From: Candidatus Rifleibacterium amylolyticum
GTDB lineage: Bacteria > Muiribacteriota > Ozemobacteria > Ozemobacterales > Ozemobacteraceae
Reading direction: 5' to 3'
DNA length: 64,000 nucleotides
NCBI GenBank assembly: GCA_009917695.1
Contig: JAACJG010000008.1
Coordinates: forward strand, 248,001 to 312,000
Both the position numbers and the translations under genes were made by a program. The notes under the pieces were generated by a model. It worked only from the letters and a program-made list of their open reading frames with translations. It made no database searches and was not told the DNA's origin. This document shows, piece after piece, positions 23,300 to 31,907 of the stretch (position 1 is its first letter; each line of letters starts with the position of its first letter).

Positions 23300-25635
23300 A
23301 ATTCCCGGGCAGCAAAGCAAAAAGCGGCATGATCATGATCATCGTTGCCGGCGTGCTGTTTTTTCTGACCATAATATTTACCTCTCTGGTAAGCCGTGTC
23401 CGCCACGAGAGCACTGTTACCAACCGGGTTTCGGTAAATGAACGGCTTTATCAGCTCGCTTCTGCCGTCGGGCGCCTGACAGTACGCAAACTTCAAAAAG
23501 ATTTCGAAACCAACAGCCCGGATGATCCTGATTACGGGCGACGCATCCTGAAGGCAGCCTTTGCCGACAAAACAGGCATTATGGACGAGATTGACTATAC
23601 CAGCCGGATAAAGGCACTCGATGTCGTCAAAGAAATCATGACGCGCTTCAAAAAAGAATGGGGCAACCACGGAGAAGTAGATTTCAAGGTAACCTACATA
23701 GTAAATCTCGGCGACAAGTTCCCTTTCCGTGCTCCAATTAAAGGTCTTGAAAAGAATCCTTACGAACGCAATGGCTACATAGAAGTAATAGTCAAAGTCA
23801 GCCATCTCGGAATAGAAAAGACCTGCCGGATACGTAAAGAGTTTCTGCTGTGCAACCTCATGGCCCCGCCGTTCCATCGCTTTACCCTGTTCTCGCATCG
23901 GGGTGCTTCTATCGGCACGCACCATGATGAAAGCATGATCAACAAGCTTGCCAACCAGACTTTCAACAAAGATGACGGCAAGCTCGACACAACTGTCTCA
24001 GACGGCAGAAGACCACTCACCTGCATCAACCGGCTGGTTCGCAAAAAACGCGAGCGTATCGAAGGGCTCGACTTCCGCTTCAACCGTGCCGACAACATAG
24101 TCAAAGACATAGACGGAGATCCGTCTTTCGTCAAGAGCGGCTGGATATATCTTGGCGGCCGCGGCCCATCGAAAGACTCCAAAGGCGATGATGGCAATCT
24201 GATTCTCAATGTACTGGCCGGGGCGCACGACGATATACTGAAAAGCGCTTTTGGCGAATATTTTCATTTCTATTTCAATCCCAACTCAGCCGGCTGGTTA
24301 ATCTCAAAGGACTGGACCGAATGGTTCAACGACAAAATCCCGGGTAATGCCCAGGGCGAGGCCAGCAAGCTGATGGTTGCTTTTGTTGATTACGGTTATT
24401 ACAAGGGCGTATGGGATATCAAATTTCGTGACCTCAAACTGTTTAACGCGGCGAAATACATTTACGAACAGCATCTGCAGAAGCCCGACATAAGAAAGAT
24501 TATCGATGTCGGCAATTCGATGCACCTGTTCGGCACCCCCGCATTCTGTACCCCCACTCTGGTATTCGGAAAAATCAAACGTCGCTATCTGCGTACTTTC
24601 GCCTTTTATTTTGGCGAAATATCTCGTGTACATCCTATCCCGTCTTTCACCCGAAGCGATGATCTCGACGCCTTCATCACTGACACCATCCCCAACTGGT
24701 TCAGCGAAATGAGCGGCGGCAGTGCTGACGACATTTTTTTTAACGATTTCATTTCGGCATTTCTGACCAATATCGACTATCGCAAATTTCAGATCGGTTT
24801 TCCCGACAATTCTCCCTCTCTCTGCGGTCTCGACCCTGAAGTCAGAGACTGGGAACCCTACATGAGCGCTCTGCATAACATCAGTGATCCAGGCGGGCCT
24901 GACCGCAAATGGACAGATGCTGTACCCGACAACGGCTATGTCGATGATGATCCCGAGCCTCTATGTGTAACTGACTATCAGTTCGTAAACGATAAGGAAA
25001 TTCATTATTCCGGTGGCATTCGCGACATCAAACCCGACAGCAGCTATCTGCGCGACCGCGTCAGCTTCAGGATTCCGACTGAGGCTGGAAAACCTCTTTA
25101 TCTAAGCAAAAGCGAGTTTTTCAACAACCATTTCATCACCGAGGAAGACAGAAAAAAGCTGCTTTATCTTAACCAGATAATCGCAATCGATGGCGACCTG
25201 GTCATCGACATGCCGCTCGAAGTAGCCAAAGGTGGTATTATCATTGCCAGTGGTCATATCACTGTCAAAGAGCCGATTATAAATAAATACATTCTCGAAA
25301 CTCCTGATAACGACGATGCTTTCGGCATGCTGACACTGATCGGCGACAAAGGCATCACCATAAACGAAGGTCGCAGCGGACTTGGCGAACTGCCCCAGAC
25401 GCATGCCATGTTCATCAGTGTAAATGGCGATAACGGTAAGGTTACTGTAACCAAACCGCTTCATATAATTGGCGGGGTTGCCAGCGACGACCTTGAAAGT
25501 CTGGTAACCAAAGGCTGTGTGATTGAATGGGGTTTTGAACCGGAAGAATTCGGTGGCAACAAGGATCTCGTCACCCCCGGGTTCTACGGATTGTCTATGG
25601 GTCCACGCGATATAGAAATAATAACAGAAGAATAA
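23296..25635 (+). CDS. Large protein with PilX-like prepilin N-terminus (cassette II)
   Basis: The 779-residue product starts with a basic lead and KSGMIMIIVAGVLFFLTIIF, a prepilin-like hydrophobic helix, then the amphipathic segment ERLYQLASAVGRLTVRKLQ. The extracellular part is very large. Its last third contains beta-helix-like strand repeats (DGDLVIDMPLEVAKGGIIIA, GHITV, GDKGITI). It parallels the proteins at 7,059 and 59,168 in size, N-terminus and neighbours, although sequence identity looks low by eye. It is followed 30 bp later by an ECF sigma gene. Confidence 0.78.
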   Translation: MKFPGSKAKSGMIMIIVAGVLFFLTIIFTSLVSRVRHESTVTNRVSVNERLYQLASAVGRLTVRKLQKDFETNSPDDPDYGRRILKAAFADKTGIMDEIDYTSRIKALDVVKEIMTRFKKEWGNHGEVDFKVTYIVNLGDKFPFRAPIKGLEKNPYERNGYIEVIVKVSHLGIEKTCRIRKEFLLCNLMAPPFHRFTLFSHRGASIGTHHDESMINKLANQTFNKDDGKLDTTVSDGRRPLTCINRLVRKKRERIEGLDFRFNRADNIVKDIDGDPSFVKSGWIYLGGRGPSKDSKGDDGNLILNVLAGAHDDILKSAFGEYFHFYFNPNSAGWLISKDWTEWFNDKIPGNAQGEASKLMVAFVDYGYYKGVWDIKFRDLKLFNAAKYIYEQHLQKPDIRKIIDVGNSMHLFGTPAFCTPTLVFGKIKRRYLRTFAFYFGEISRVHPIPSFTRSDDLDAFITDTIPNWFSEMSGGSADDIFFNDFISAFLTNIDYRKFQIGFPDNSPSLCGLDPEVRDWEPYMSALHNISDPGGPDRKWTDAVPDNGYVDDDPEPLCVTDYQFVNDKEIHYSGGIRDIKPDSSYLRDRVSFRIPTEAGKPLYLSKSEFFNNHFITEEDRKKLLYLNQIIAIDGDLVIDMPLEVAKGGIIIASGHITVKEPIINKYILETPDNDDAFGMLTLIGDKGITINEGRSGLGELPQTHAMFISVNGDNGKVTVTKPLHIIGGVASDDLESLVTKGCVIEWGFEPEEFGGNKDLVTPGFYGLSMGPRDIEIITEE

Positions 25636-25665
25636 AAACTTTTTGCAAAGAAGTCGGTATAGTAG

Positions 25666-26229
25666 ATGAACAGGCAAGAAAGAACCGATGTTGAACTGGT
25701 TCAGGCAGTTCTGGCAGGCGAACTCGAACAGTTTGCCGAACTGGTTGAACGCTACGAGAAACTGGTGTTCAGCTTTCTGCTGACACGGCTGAATGACCTG
25801 CAGGAGGTCGAAGACATTGTTCAGGAAACATTTGTCAAAGCATTCAGACATCTGGCCAGTTTTGATTGCGAGCGACGTTTTGCCGCCTGGTTGCTCACCA
25901 TTGCCCGCAATCTGCTTATCGACTCACGCCGCAAGGCCGGCCGCAGCATAGCTTCGACAAATCTGGTCAACGAGGTAATGCTTACCGACAGCGCCAGGGA
26001 AGCAGCATCTCAGCCCTCAGAAGTGGTAGTCAGGCGCGAAAGGTTCAGAAGTATAGTTGCTATGATTCAGGAGCTTCCAGAAGAACTCCGGACGCCTTTC
26101 CTGCTGAGGGTAATCAACGAACTGCCCTATCAGGAGATCGCAGAGGTTCTCGACGTGCCGTTACAGACGGTAAAGAACAGAATCTTCAAAGCCCGTGAGA
26201 TCCTCAGGGAAAAAAGAGAAAGCCTATGA
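25666..26229 (+). CDS. ECF-type RNA polymerase sigma factor
   Basis: The 187-residue product has sigma region 2 (about 15-85; RLNDLQEVEDIVQETFVKAF and FAAWLLTIARNLLID) and region 4 (about 125-180; LPEELRTPFLLRVINELPYQ, then EIAEVLDVPLQTVKNRIFKA), with no region 1 or 3. The next gene, overlapping by ATGA, is its likely anti-sigma factor. The pair sits between the large pseudopilin-like gene and two small prepilin genes of the same operon, so the sigma factor probably controls this cassette or related surface genes. Confidence 0.95.
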   Translation: MNRQERTDVELVQAVLAGELEQFAELVERYEKLVFSFLLTRLNDLQEVEDIVQETFVKAFRHLASFDCERRFAAWLLTIARNLLIDSRRKAGRSIASTNLVNEVMLTDSAREAASQPSEVVVRRERFRSIVAMIQELPEELRTPFLLRVINELPYQEIAEVLDVPLQTVKNRIFKAREILREKRESL

Positions 26230-27152
26230 ACAGATGCCCTGAAAAAGACAAAATAGTGCTCTTCTGTGAACGCGAGCTCTCCGATGTTGAGCAGGCGCAA
26301 TTCGAACTGCATCTTAAAACCTGCTCAGAATGCCGACTTGAGCTCGAACAGACAATTGCCGACGACTCTCTTCTCCGCGAGGGAGTCGAAGAAGCCTTCA
26401 CCCGCCATCGCGTCAGCCAACGCATAATGGCGCAGATCCGCAACGAAAAAACAGCCAGACCAGCCACAGACAGTTATAAAGGCTGGCGTTACTTCTGGCT
26501 GACAGCCTTCGCGCTGCTCACCATTATTGCTGTCATCAGCCTGTATACTCCGTCACCGGCAAAATACCAGGGCCGCGTCGGTGCGATCATGCTACAGGCA
26601 CTTAACGAAGAGACAACACTGCAAAACGAAAAGCTGGCGGTCGCTAAAATATACAACCTCGAAACCCTGGCGCCGGCGAGTCTTGACGGCTGTATCCTCT
26701 TTACCGTCAGCGGCGATAAGACCTCTGTGTTCAAAATGTCAGGTCAGGCAACTGTTCGCATCAACAATGGTCTGCCCGAATTCTCAGATGCCAAAGCGAC
26801 CTTTGAGCTGGTTTCAGGGGCTATCATCACCATCCTGGTCAATGGCAACCCTCTCAAGCTTGAGCGCAAGACCATGATACCGGCGCCATTTGATACATCC
26901 GACCTTGAACCCGATCAGGTCAGTCTGCCGGCTGCCAATGTGCCACTGGTAGCATCGACAAGCGAACAGACCGATGCTATAATAGATGACATGCCCGAAG
27001 AACCCTGCATAGTCGACAAACCCGCCGGCAATGCCTCTGCCTCCGAACCGGCGGCCGAAGTCATGCCCGGCAGCGATACCTGGATCGACCCGACCCAGGC
27101 TCCAGGCAATAATCCCTTTGCCGACGAACCGCTCAAACTGGACGGAAACTGA
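26226..27152 (+). CDS. Membrane anti-sigma factor with zinc-finger domain
   Basis: The 308-residue protein has an N-terminal anti-sigma zinc-binding domain with HLKTCSEC (His29, Cys33, Cys36), a single membrane helix at about 88-104 (YFWLTAFALLTIIAVIS) and a roughly 200-residue outer domain with a FecR-like beta segment (VFKMSGQATVRINNG, FELVSGAIITILVNG). The overlap with the sigma gene indicates a cognate pair. It would hold the sigma factor at the membrane until an envelope signal, possibly pilin assembly state, triggers release. The prepilin gene starts 2 bp after its stop. Confidence 0.88.
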   Translation: MNRCPEKDKIVLFCERELSDVEQAQFELHLKTCSECRLELEQTIADDSLLREGVEEAFTRHRVSQRIMAQIRNEKTARPATDSYKGWRYFWLTAFALLTIIAVISLYTPSPAKYQGRVGAIMLQALNEETTLQNEKLAVAKIYNLETLAPASLDGCILFTVSGDKTSVFKMSGQATVRINNGLPEFSDAKATFELVSGAIITILVNGNPLKLERKTMIPAPFDTSDLEPDQVSLPAANVPLVASTSEQTDAIIDDMPEEPCIVDKPAGNASASEPAAEVMPGSDTWIDPTQAPGNNPFADEPLKLDGN

Positions 27153-27153
27153 G

Positions 27154-27651
27154 ATGCAACGCCAGGCCTTCTCGATGCTGGAAATACTGATAGCGCTGGT
27201 AATCGCCGCGGTTGCGTTCCTGCCTATTTACAATCTGTTCAGATTCGGCAGTCAGGGCGCAGTAAACAACATCTACGAAGTTACCGCCTCGAATTATGCT
27301 GCCGACCTTATCAATTTCACCCGCGACATAAAGGCGCACCAGATCAAAACAGTGGCAGGTAACTCCAACAAAATCACGCTCTCATCCGATGAACAGATTG
27401 CTGCATTTTTTTCGCGACTCGACATGACAGCGCCACCGCCTGTCAAAGAGCCCTTCAGCCGCAAACTCGAACTCGAAAAATTCTCAGGTCGCGATGTAAC
27501 TGGCCCGGCCGGCATTATCGGCTGGCTGAGCGACCTCATAAATCGGCGCCGATCGGTTCCCAACTATCTTATATGCGTTAAGGTTTCATATCCCAAAATG
27601 AACAGCACCGAGAAAGACGACGTAACTCTCTTCTCGATGGCAATGGACTGA
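27154..27651 (+). CDS. Minor prepilin, GspI/PilV-like (cassette II)
   Basis: The protein has 165 residues. MQRQAFSMLEILIALVIAAV gives a four-residue basic leader, Ala at -1, Phe +1 and Glu +5, then the hydrophobic helix. The following LPIYNLFRFGSQ resembles LPLIVLFQSSHK in the cassette I counterpart at 9,451, which supports equivalence. I chose ATG 27154, just after the anti-sigma stop, because the upstream part of the frame lies inside the anti-sigma gene. Confidence 0.87.
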   Translation: MQRQAFSMLEILIALVIAAVAFLPIYNLFRFGSQGAVNNIYEVTASNYAADLINFTRDIKAHQIKTVAGNSNKITLSSDEQIAAFFSRLDMTAPPPVKEPFSRKLELEKFSGRDVTGPAGIIGWLSDLINRRRSVPNYLICVKVSYPKMNSTEKDDVTLFSMAMD

Positions 27652-27653
27652 AC

Positions 27654-28241
27654 ATGAAAAGAAAACAGGGCTTCACGCTTGTCGAGATAATAATCGTGGT
27701 TTTTATCGTCGCGATTGTCTCAGGAATCGCTTATCGGCTGATGAGCGGAACATTTTCGCAGTATTTCAAGAGTCAGTCAAAGCTGACCAATCTGCGTGCA
27801 GCCAGCATCATTCTCGAACGCATAAAGGCTGATATACGACTCGCGCTGATTCCGATCGATGATTCCGAAAACCCGGTTATCGAGGCCGAAAAACTCTCGT
27901 TCTGCATTACTGATGAAGGCAAGCGACGCATGGTCACCTATACTTTCAACTCCAGTGAAGGCAAGGTGATCAGAGAGGTAGCCGGTGGCAGCAATCGGGT
28001 TATCAGCCTGGTCAGAGTCGGCGACTTCAAAGTATCAGAAGTCGGCGAAGAAGATCGCAAACTGCTGTCGATTGCGGTTGTTGTCGACAACGAAAAAGAT
28101 CAGGAGATACGCACTGAAACGAGTCTGGCCAATCAGGTTGAGCTCAAAGCCGTTCTCTACCCGAGATTTTTTACCGAGACTCTCAGCGATGAAGAAAAAT
28201 TCTGGAATCTGGCGCGCACCAGCGCAGGAGGAAGCACATGA
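27654..28241 (+). CDS. Minor prepilin, GspJ/PilW-like (cassette II)
   Basis: The product has 195 residues with a canonical prepilin signal, KQGFTLVEIIIVVFIVAIVS: Gly -1, Phe +1, Glu +5. The helix continues as LRAASIILERIKADIRLA, matching the GspJ/PilW pattern, and a beta-rich C-terminal domain follows. It starts 2 bp after the previous stop and overlaps the LysM gene by ATGA, so it is part of one tightly packed operon. Confidence 0.9.
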   Translation: MKRKQGFTLVEIIIVVFIVAIVSGIAYRLMSGTFSQYFKSQSKLTNLRAASIILERIKADIRLALIPIDDSENPVIEAEKLSFCITDEGKRRMVTYTFNSSEGKVIREVAGGSNRVISLVRVGDFKVSEVGEEDRKLLSIAVVVDNEKDQEIRTETSLANQVELKAVLYPRFFTETLSDEEKFWNLARTSAGGST

Positions 28242-28690
28242 AAAAGGCTGTTCTATTGGTATCTGTATTATTGTTGATCGCAACAGTGGCCGAAGCCGCC
28301 ACGACTCACGTTTTCCGGGCGGGCGACACCCTGTGGGAACTCGCTGCCAAGCACTACGGCGACCCGACGCTCTACCCGATACTTTTACAGGTAAATAATA
28401 TCAGTAATCCGCGCACGATTCCAAACGGCAAGGTCATCATTATTCCTGATAAATCAGATATGAAGGCAATCGCCAACGAAAGCGACTCACTCAAGCGCCA
28501 GGAAATGATCGCCCGCGTCACCGGCGGGCAGAACACCAATCAGCCAGCGGGCGAAAAGGCCAAAGCTGCCGCACGTCCTGATCAGGCTGCGCGCGAAGGT
28601 GAAGTAAACCCGGACGACACATCTTTCACCAATATTCTCAACGGCCCCAAAGTCGGAGCTGACAAACTGATCAAAACCAACACCCCCTGA
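28238..28690 (+). CDS. Secreted LysM-domain protein (cassette II)
   Basis: The 150-residue product has a signal peptide (1 to about 21, ending AEA) and one LysM domain (about 23-73) with HVFRAGDTLWELAAKHYGDP, then the NNISNPRTIPNGKVIIIP core. The C-terminal tail is polar and low complexity. LysM binds N-acetylglucosamine in peptidoglycan, so this protein could tie the cassette II structure to the cell wall. It is the last gene of the operon. Confidence 0.9.
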   Translation: MKKAVLLVSVLLLIATVAEAATTHVFRAGDTLWELAAKHYGDPTLYPILLQVNNISNPRTIPNGKVIIIPDKSDMKAIANESDSLKRQEMIARVTGGQNTNQPAGEKAKAAARPDQAAREGEVNPDDTSFTNILNGPKVGADKLIKTNTP

Positions 28691-28705
28691 ACTGAATAAA
28701 AAAGC

Positions 28706-28748
28706 AAAAGCGGCGACCGAATTATGAAACCCGGTCGCCGCTTTTTTG
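28706..28748 (+). terminator. Rho-independent terminator of cassette II
   Basis: A 14-bp stem pairs 28706-28719 with 28732-28745 around a 12-nt loop, and the T run continues past the stem. Confidence 0.9.
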
Positions 28749-28774
28749 CCGGTAGAATATATTGATAACTGGGA

Positions 28775-28816
28775 CGATTACGATTACGATTACGATTACG
28801 ATTACGATTACGACAA
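28775..28816. repeat. Perfect CGATTA/GATTAC hexamer array
   Basis: Six exact head-to-tail copies of GATTAC occupy 28776-28811. The array ends a few bases before a TAATAT box (28821-28826) upstream of the S4-domain gene. Confidence 0.95.
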
Positions 28817-28837
28817 AAGATAATATGGGGCATAAGT

Positions 28838-29137
28838 ATGAGGTTAGATAAATATTTACAGGTAACCGGACTGATCAAGCGGCGGGCACTGGCTAACGAG
28901 GCCTGCAAACTCGGACTGATCAAGATAAACGGCACAACCGCCAAGGCAACTCGCGAAGTAGCGGTCGATGACATCATAGATATCTGCCTGGCACGCCGTG
29001 ATATGTCGATCAAGGTGTTGCAGCTGATCACCGGCAGTTCGCTAAAAAAGACGATCCGCCACGAATATTTTACTGTCCTTAAAGATATCGAAAAAACAGT
29101 TGTTGACGACTTCTGGCAGGACAACCCCGATGAATAA
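28838..29137 (+). CDS. S4-domain RNA-binding protein (RqcP/Hsp15-like)
   Basis: The 99-residue product is mostly an S4 domain: MRLDKYLQVTGLIKRRALAN, then CKLGLIKINGTTAKATREV. Proteins of this size and start belong to the Hsp15/YabO group, which act on stalled or split 50S subunits; YabO (RqcP) helps tail-addition ribosome rescue. The C-terminus is acidic. It overlaps rsmA by 8 bp, so the two form an rRNA/ribosome-related unit. Confidence 0.85.
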   Translation: MRLDKYLQVTGLIKRRALANEACKLGLIKINGTTAKATREVAVDDIIDICLARRDMSIKVLQLITGSSLKKTIRHEYFTVLKDIEKTVVDDFWQDNPDE

Positions 29138-29945
29138 AGCTCGACATGGCGCTAACGACGCCGGTTTTATCAGGGCAAAAAAATCACTCGGGCAGAATTT
29201 CTGTCGCGATGAACGCATTCCTGAAGAAATACTGCGACGACTCGCACCAGCTCAAACGCATCAGATATGGGAAATCGGCCCAGGCCAGGGCGCCCTGACC
29301 GAACGACTGGCAGAAAGCGGCGCCAAGCTGCATCTTTTTGAAATAGATGAACGAATGCGCCCGATCCTCACGCAAAAATTTGCCGGCGTCGAAATTACCT
29401 GGGGCGATTTCCTGGAAATCAGCTCAGATAGACTGCCACCAGCTGGCGAACACCTGCTCGTCTGCGGCAATCTGCCATACTACTGCGGCACGCCGATCAT
29501 TCGTCGTTTTCTCGAAGACGGCCCGCTGGCCGAGCGCATAGTATTTCTACTGCAGGAAGAAGTAAGCAAAAAAGCAGCCGCACAGTACAACAACAGCGAT
29601 TACAGTTACCTTTCGGTACACACTGCGTTTTTTGCAAAGGCGACCATCGGCAGCACCTTTGGCCCCGGTTCTTTTGTGCCGCCGCCAAAAATCAACAGCA
29701 CGATACTTCAGCTCGAACCGCTGAAGTTAACCCATGGCGAGCGAGAACGCCGATTACAGGCCCTGAAAAACGTATCGCCACTATTTCAGCAGCGGCGCAA
29801 AATGGCTCTGCCGCTTCTCAAAAAACGCTTTCCCGAAACCGACTGGGCGACCAGATTCGACGAACTCGGCATCGACCACAAAGCCCGCCCCGAGAACATC
29901 TCGCCAGAGCAGTTCCTGGCTCTCTTCTCACCACCCCAACCCTAG
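29130..29945 (+). CDS. rsmA: 16S rRNA adenine dimethyltransferase RsmA (KsgA)
   Basis: RsmA dimethylates two adjacent adenines near the 3' end of 16S rRNA during 30S maturation. The 271-residue product has KKSLGQNF near the start, the SAM-binding EIGPGQGALTERL, the catalytic NLPYY and VPPPKINS. I chose ATG 29130, overlapping the S4 gene; the frame opens further upstream at a TTG inside that gene. A MITE-like repeat follows the stop by 10 bp. Confidence 0.96.
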   Translation: MNKARHGANDAGFIRAKKSLGQNFCRDERIPEEILRRLAPAQTHQIWEIGPGQGALTERLAESGAKLHLFEIDERMRPILTQKFAGVEITWGDFLEISSDRLPPAGEHLLVCGNLPYYCGTPIIRRFLEDGPLAERIVFLLQEEVSKKAAAQYNNSDYSYLSVHTAFFAKATIGSTFGPGSFVPPPKINSTILQLEPLKLTHGERERRLQALKNVSPLFQQRRKMALPLLKKRFPETDWATRFDELGIDHKARPENISPEQFLALFSPPQP

Positions 29946-29954
29946 TGTTTTATC

Positions 29955-30068
29955 GTCATTGCGAGGAGCGTAGCGACGAAGCGGTATGCCGCAGGCATAA
30001 GCCAGCTCTGAGCTAATCCTTCTGACAATTAGATTGCCACGTCGGGCTAACGCCCTCCTCGCAATGAC
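29955..30068. repeat. Full-length MITE-like inverted-repeat element
   Basis: The ends GTCATTGCGAGGAG (29955-29968) and CTCCTCGCAATGAC (30055-30068) are a perfect 14-bp inverted repeat bounding 114 bp. Partial or diverged copies are at 433, 1,861 and 4,512. Similar short repeats are known from many bacterial genomes. Confidence 0.85.
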
Positions 30069-30103
30069 ATTAAGCTCTTGATCTCTTTCTCTTATTGCCG
30101 TTC

Positions 30104-30175
30104 TTTGCGTCTCTGCGGCTTTGTGCGGATCTCTTCGAACTGCTCAAACCTCTGCGTCATCGGTGCAATCTGCGG
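30104..30175. repeat. CTCTGCG/ATCTGCGG-type dispersed repeats
   Basis: TTTGCGTCTCTGCGG plus CTTTGTGCGG (30104-30128) resembles the motif near 579. CCTCTGCGTCATCGG plus TGCAATCTGCGG (30149-30175) resembles the motif at 31,803. The second copy lies inside the 3' end of tcdA. Confidence 0.6.
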
Positions 30176-30956
30176 AGGCATTCTCTTCTTCTTTTCTTGT
30201 CTCTCTGGCGGTGTTGAAACCGGTTAGATGTTGCACGACCATGCCGGCCAGAGTCAGGCCGAACAGGGCTGGCAGATAACTTATCGTACCCTGAATCATG
30301 CGTTCACGCCCGCGTTTGAGCGAAAATTCCTTTTTATCAGCCTCTATGGTTTCTGGCGAGAATGGCAATATTGGCGGCTCGATCGAATAGACGACTCGTA
30401 TTCCGGTCTCGATAGCAAAAGCACGCAGGCGCTTGCGAATGCGCCGCGCCATCGGGCAGATGGTCGATTCTGAAATATCGCCGACCCTGATTTTTGCCGG
30501 ATCGATCTTGCCGGCTGCCCCCATCGCCGAAAAAATCGGCAGGCCAAGACGCAGACTTTCAACCAGCAATCTGATCTTGGGATTAAAAGAATCAATAGCA
30601 TCGACGACCGCATCAAACCCGCCGGCCAGAATCTGATCGCTGTTTTCTTCACAGAAGAATTCAGACAGTGCTGTAACCTGACAGTCTGGATTGATAAGTG
30701 CTATGCGCTCAGCCATCACTTCGACCTTCGGCCGGCCAACCGTGTCACTGAACGCGAGATTCTGCCGGTTGATATTGGTCACGCCAACCTTATCAAAGTC
30801 GACGATGGTAATGCGCCCGACACCGGCCCGCGCCAAACTTTCGCAGGCATACGACCCGACGCCGCCAAGGCCAAAAACTGCCACATGAGCCGCCTGCAAC
30901 CGCCCGGCACCTTCTTCGCCGAGCAGAAGAAGGGTGCGATGAAACCTGTTATCCAT
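30144..30956 (-). CDS. tcdA: tRNA threonylcarbamoyladenosine dehydratase (TcdA, ThiF/E1-like)
   Basis: TcdA uses ATP to cyclise t6A37 to ct6A in tRNA. The 270-residue product starts FHRTLLLLGEEG and has the nucleotide-binding FGLGGVGSYACESLARAGVG, VDFDKVGVTNINRQ and DAIDSFNPK motifs. I chose ATG 30956, which overlaps the tatD stop by 8 bp; the longer frame to 31,085 would lie inside tatD. The last ten codons come from a dispersed repeat, so the C-terminal tail is probably not functional protein sequence. Confidence 0.92.
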   Translation of the reverse strand: MDNRFHRTLLLLGEEGAGRLQAAHVAVFGLGGVGSYACESLARAGVGRITIVDFDKVGVTNINRQNLAFSDTVGRPKVEVMAERIALINPDCQVTALSEFFCEENSDQILAGGFDAVVDAIDSFNPKIRLLVESLRLGLPIFSAMGAAGKIDPAKIRVGDISESTICPMARRIRKRLRAFAIETGIRVVYSIEPPILPFSPETIEADKKEFSLKRGRERMIQGTISYLPALFGLTLAGMVVQHLTGFNTARETRKEEENASADCTDDAEV

Positions 30957-31722
30957 GTTGATTTTGCCTGCTTTCACCAAATAGCCTGATCGAGTTGTTA
31001 TACAGAATTTCAGCGAGTTTTTCAACTGGCATACCAGCAACTTCCGCAATTGCAGAACCGATGAGCGGCAACGCCGATGGCTCATTGAATTCTCCGCTCC
31101 AGAACGGAGGTATCATATCTGGCGCATCTGTTTCCAGAAGCAGCGAGGAAACAGGCAACGCGGCAAGCAGCCTGGCCAGCTTTTCCGGGCGTCGCAGGTG
31201 CCCGCCCGATACAGAAATATAAGCGCCGAGACCGGCAAAGCGCTTTGCCATTTCAGCCGACCCGGACCAGGAATGCATTACACAACGCGGTCGTTTCGCC
31301 ATTGCCTTCAGCAGATCGAATGCACGCTGATAGTGCCCAACCAGATGAATGATTGCCGGCAGATCATATTCTGCTGCCAGCTCGAGCTGCCAGATAAAAA
31401 CTTTTTCCTGTTCCTCGATGCTTAACATGCTGCGCCGGTCGAGCCCGCATTCGCCGACAGCCACAGGCTCGAAGCCAGCTGCCTGCCAAGGTTTTCCCGG
31501 AGGCTCTTCTGCCTTCAGGTAATTGATAAAATCAGGATGCACCCCCCAGGCCATACTTACCCCGGTAAAGGTGCTCAATTCTGCAACACTCTGCGGTGAG
31601 CCAGCTACTCCAGGTACGACTATCTTCTCGACTCCGACTTTTCTGGAGCGCAGCAACGTCGCCGCCAGATCGCTTCCGGCCGGCAACCTGTCGAGATGGC
31701 AATGTGTGTCGAACCAGCGCAT
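30949..31722 (-). CDS. tatD: TatD family metal-dependent hydrolase
   Basis: The 257-residue product has the TatD amidohydrolase-fold ligands: FDTHCHLD at the N-terminus, AVGECGLD with the metal-bridging Glu, AIIHLVGH, MHSWSG and LLLETDAPD. Members are divalent-metal nucleases or phosphoesterases of cytosolic quality control. It is closer to the YjjV branch than to E. coli TatD by its short length. An AGGGA site precedes ATG 31722, and tcdA follows with an 8-bp overlap. Confidence 0.92.
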   Translation of the reverse strand: MRWFDTHCHLDRLPAGSDLAATLLRSRKVGVEKIVVPGVAGSPQSVAELSTFTGVSMAWGVHPDFINYLKAEEPPGKPWQAAGFEPVAVGECGLDRRSMLSIEEQEKVFIWQLELAAEYDLPAIIHLVGHYQRAFDLLKAMAKRPRCVMHSWSGSAEMAKRFAGLGAYISVSGGHLRRPEKLARLLAALPVSSLLLETDAPDMIPPFWSGEFNEPSALPLIGSAIAEVAGMPVEKLAEILYNNSIRLFGESRQNQHG

Positions 31723-31802
31723 ATTTCCCTGTCCTTTTCAAGTAGTATACATTGCAAATGATCTCATCTCTACCTCTCTTCTCTTTTAATCGCTGTCGGG
31801 TT

Positions 31803-31835
31803 CGCAATCTGTGCTATCTGCGTAATCGGCGGATA
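31803..31835. repeat. ATCTGCG-type dispersed repeat
   Basis: CGCAATCTGTGCTATCTGCG followed by TAATCGGCGGATA is the same family as 30,149-30,175. It lies between the divergent tatD and yicC genes. Confidence 0.6.
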
Positions 31836-31870
31836 GTCGTTGTATTTCTCAGCTTTTCTTTGCAAAATGA

Positions 31871-31899
31871 TTGAGAAAAAAAAATATGTACGTTATAAT
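31871..31899 (+). promoter_or_regulatory. Promoter of the yicC operon, leaderless configuration
   Basis: TTGAGA (31871-31876) and TATAAT (31894-31899) are 17 nt apart. The ATG at 31,908 is 8 nt after the -10 box, and no ribosome-binding site precedes it. Confidence 0.65.
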
Positions 31900-31907
31900 G
31901 CTGGACT

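Noticed and set aside
25635-25663. TATAGT two bases before the ECF sigma start as a promoter
   Set aside because: Transcription would start inside the coding region, and no -35 box is present at the right distance.
30957-31085. 43-residue N-terminal extension of TcdA
   Set aside because: It lies inside tatD. The homology and the normal family length begin at ATG 30956.
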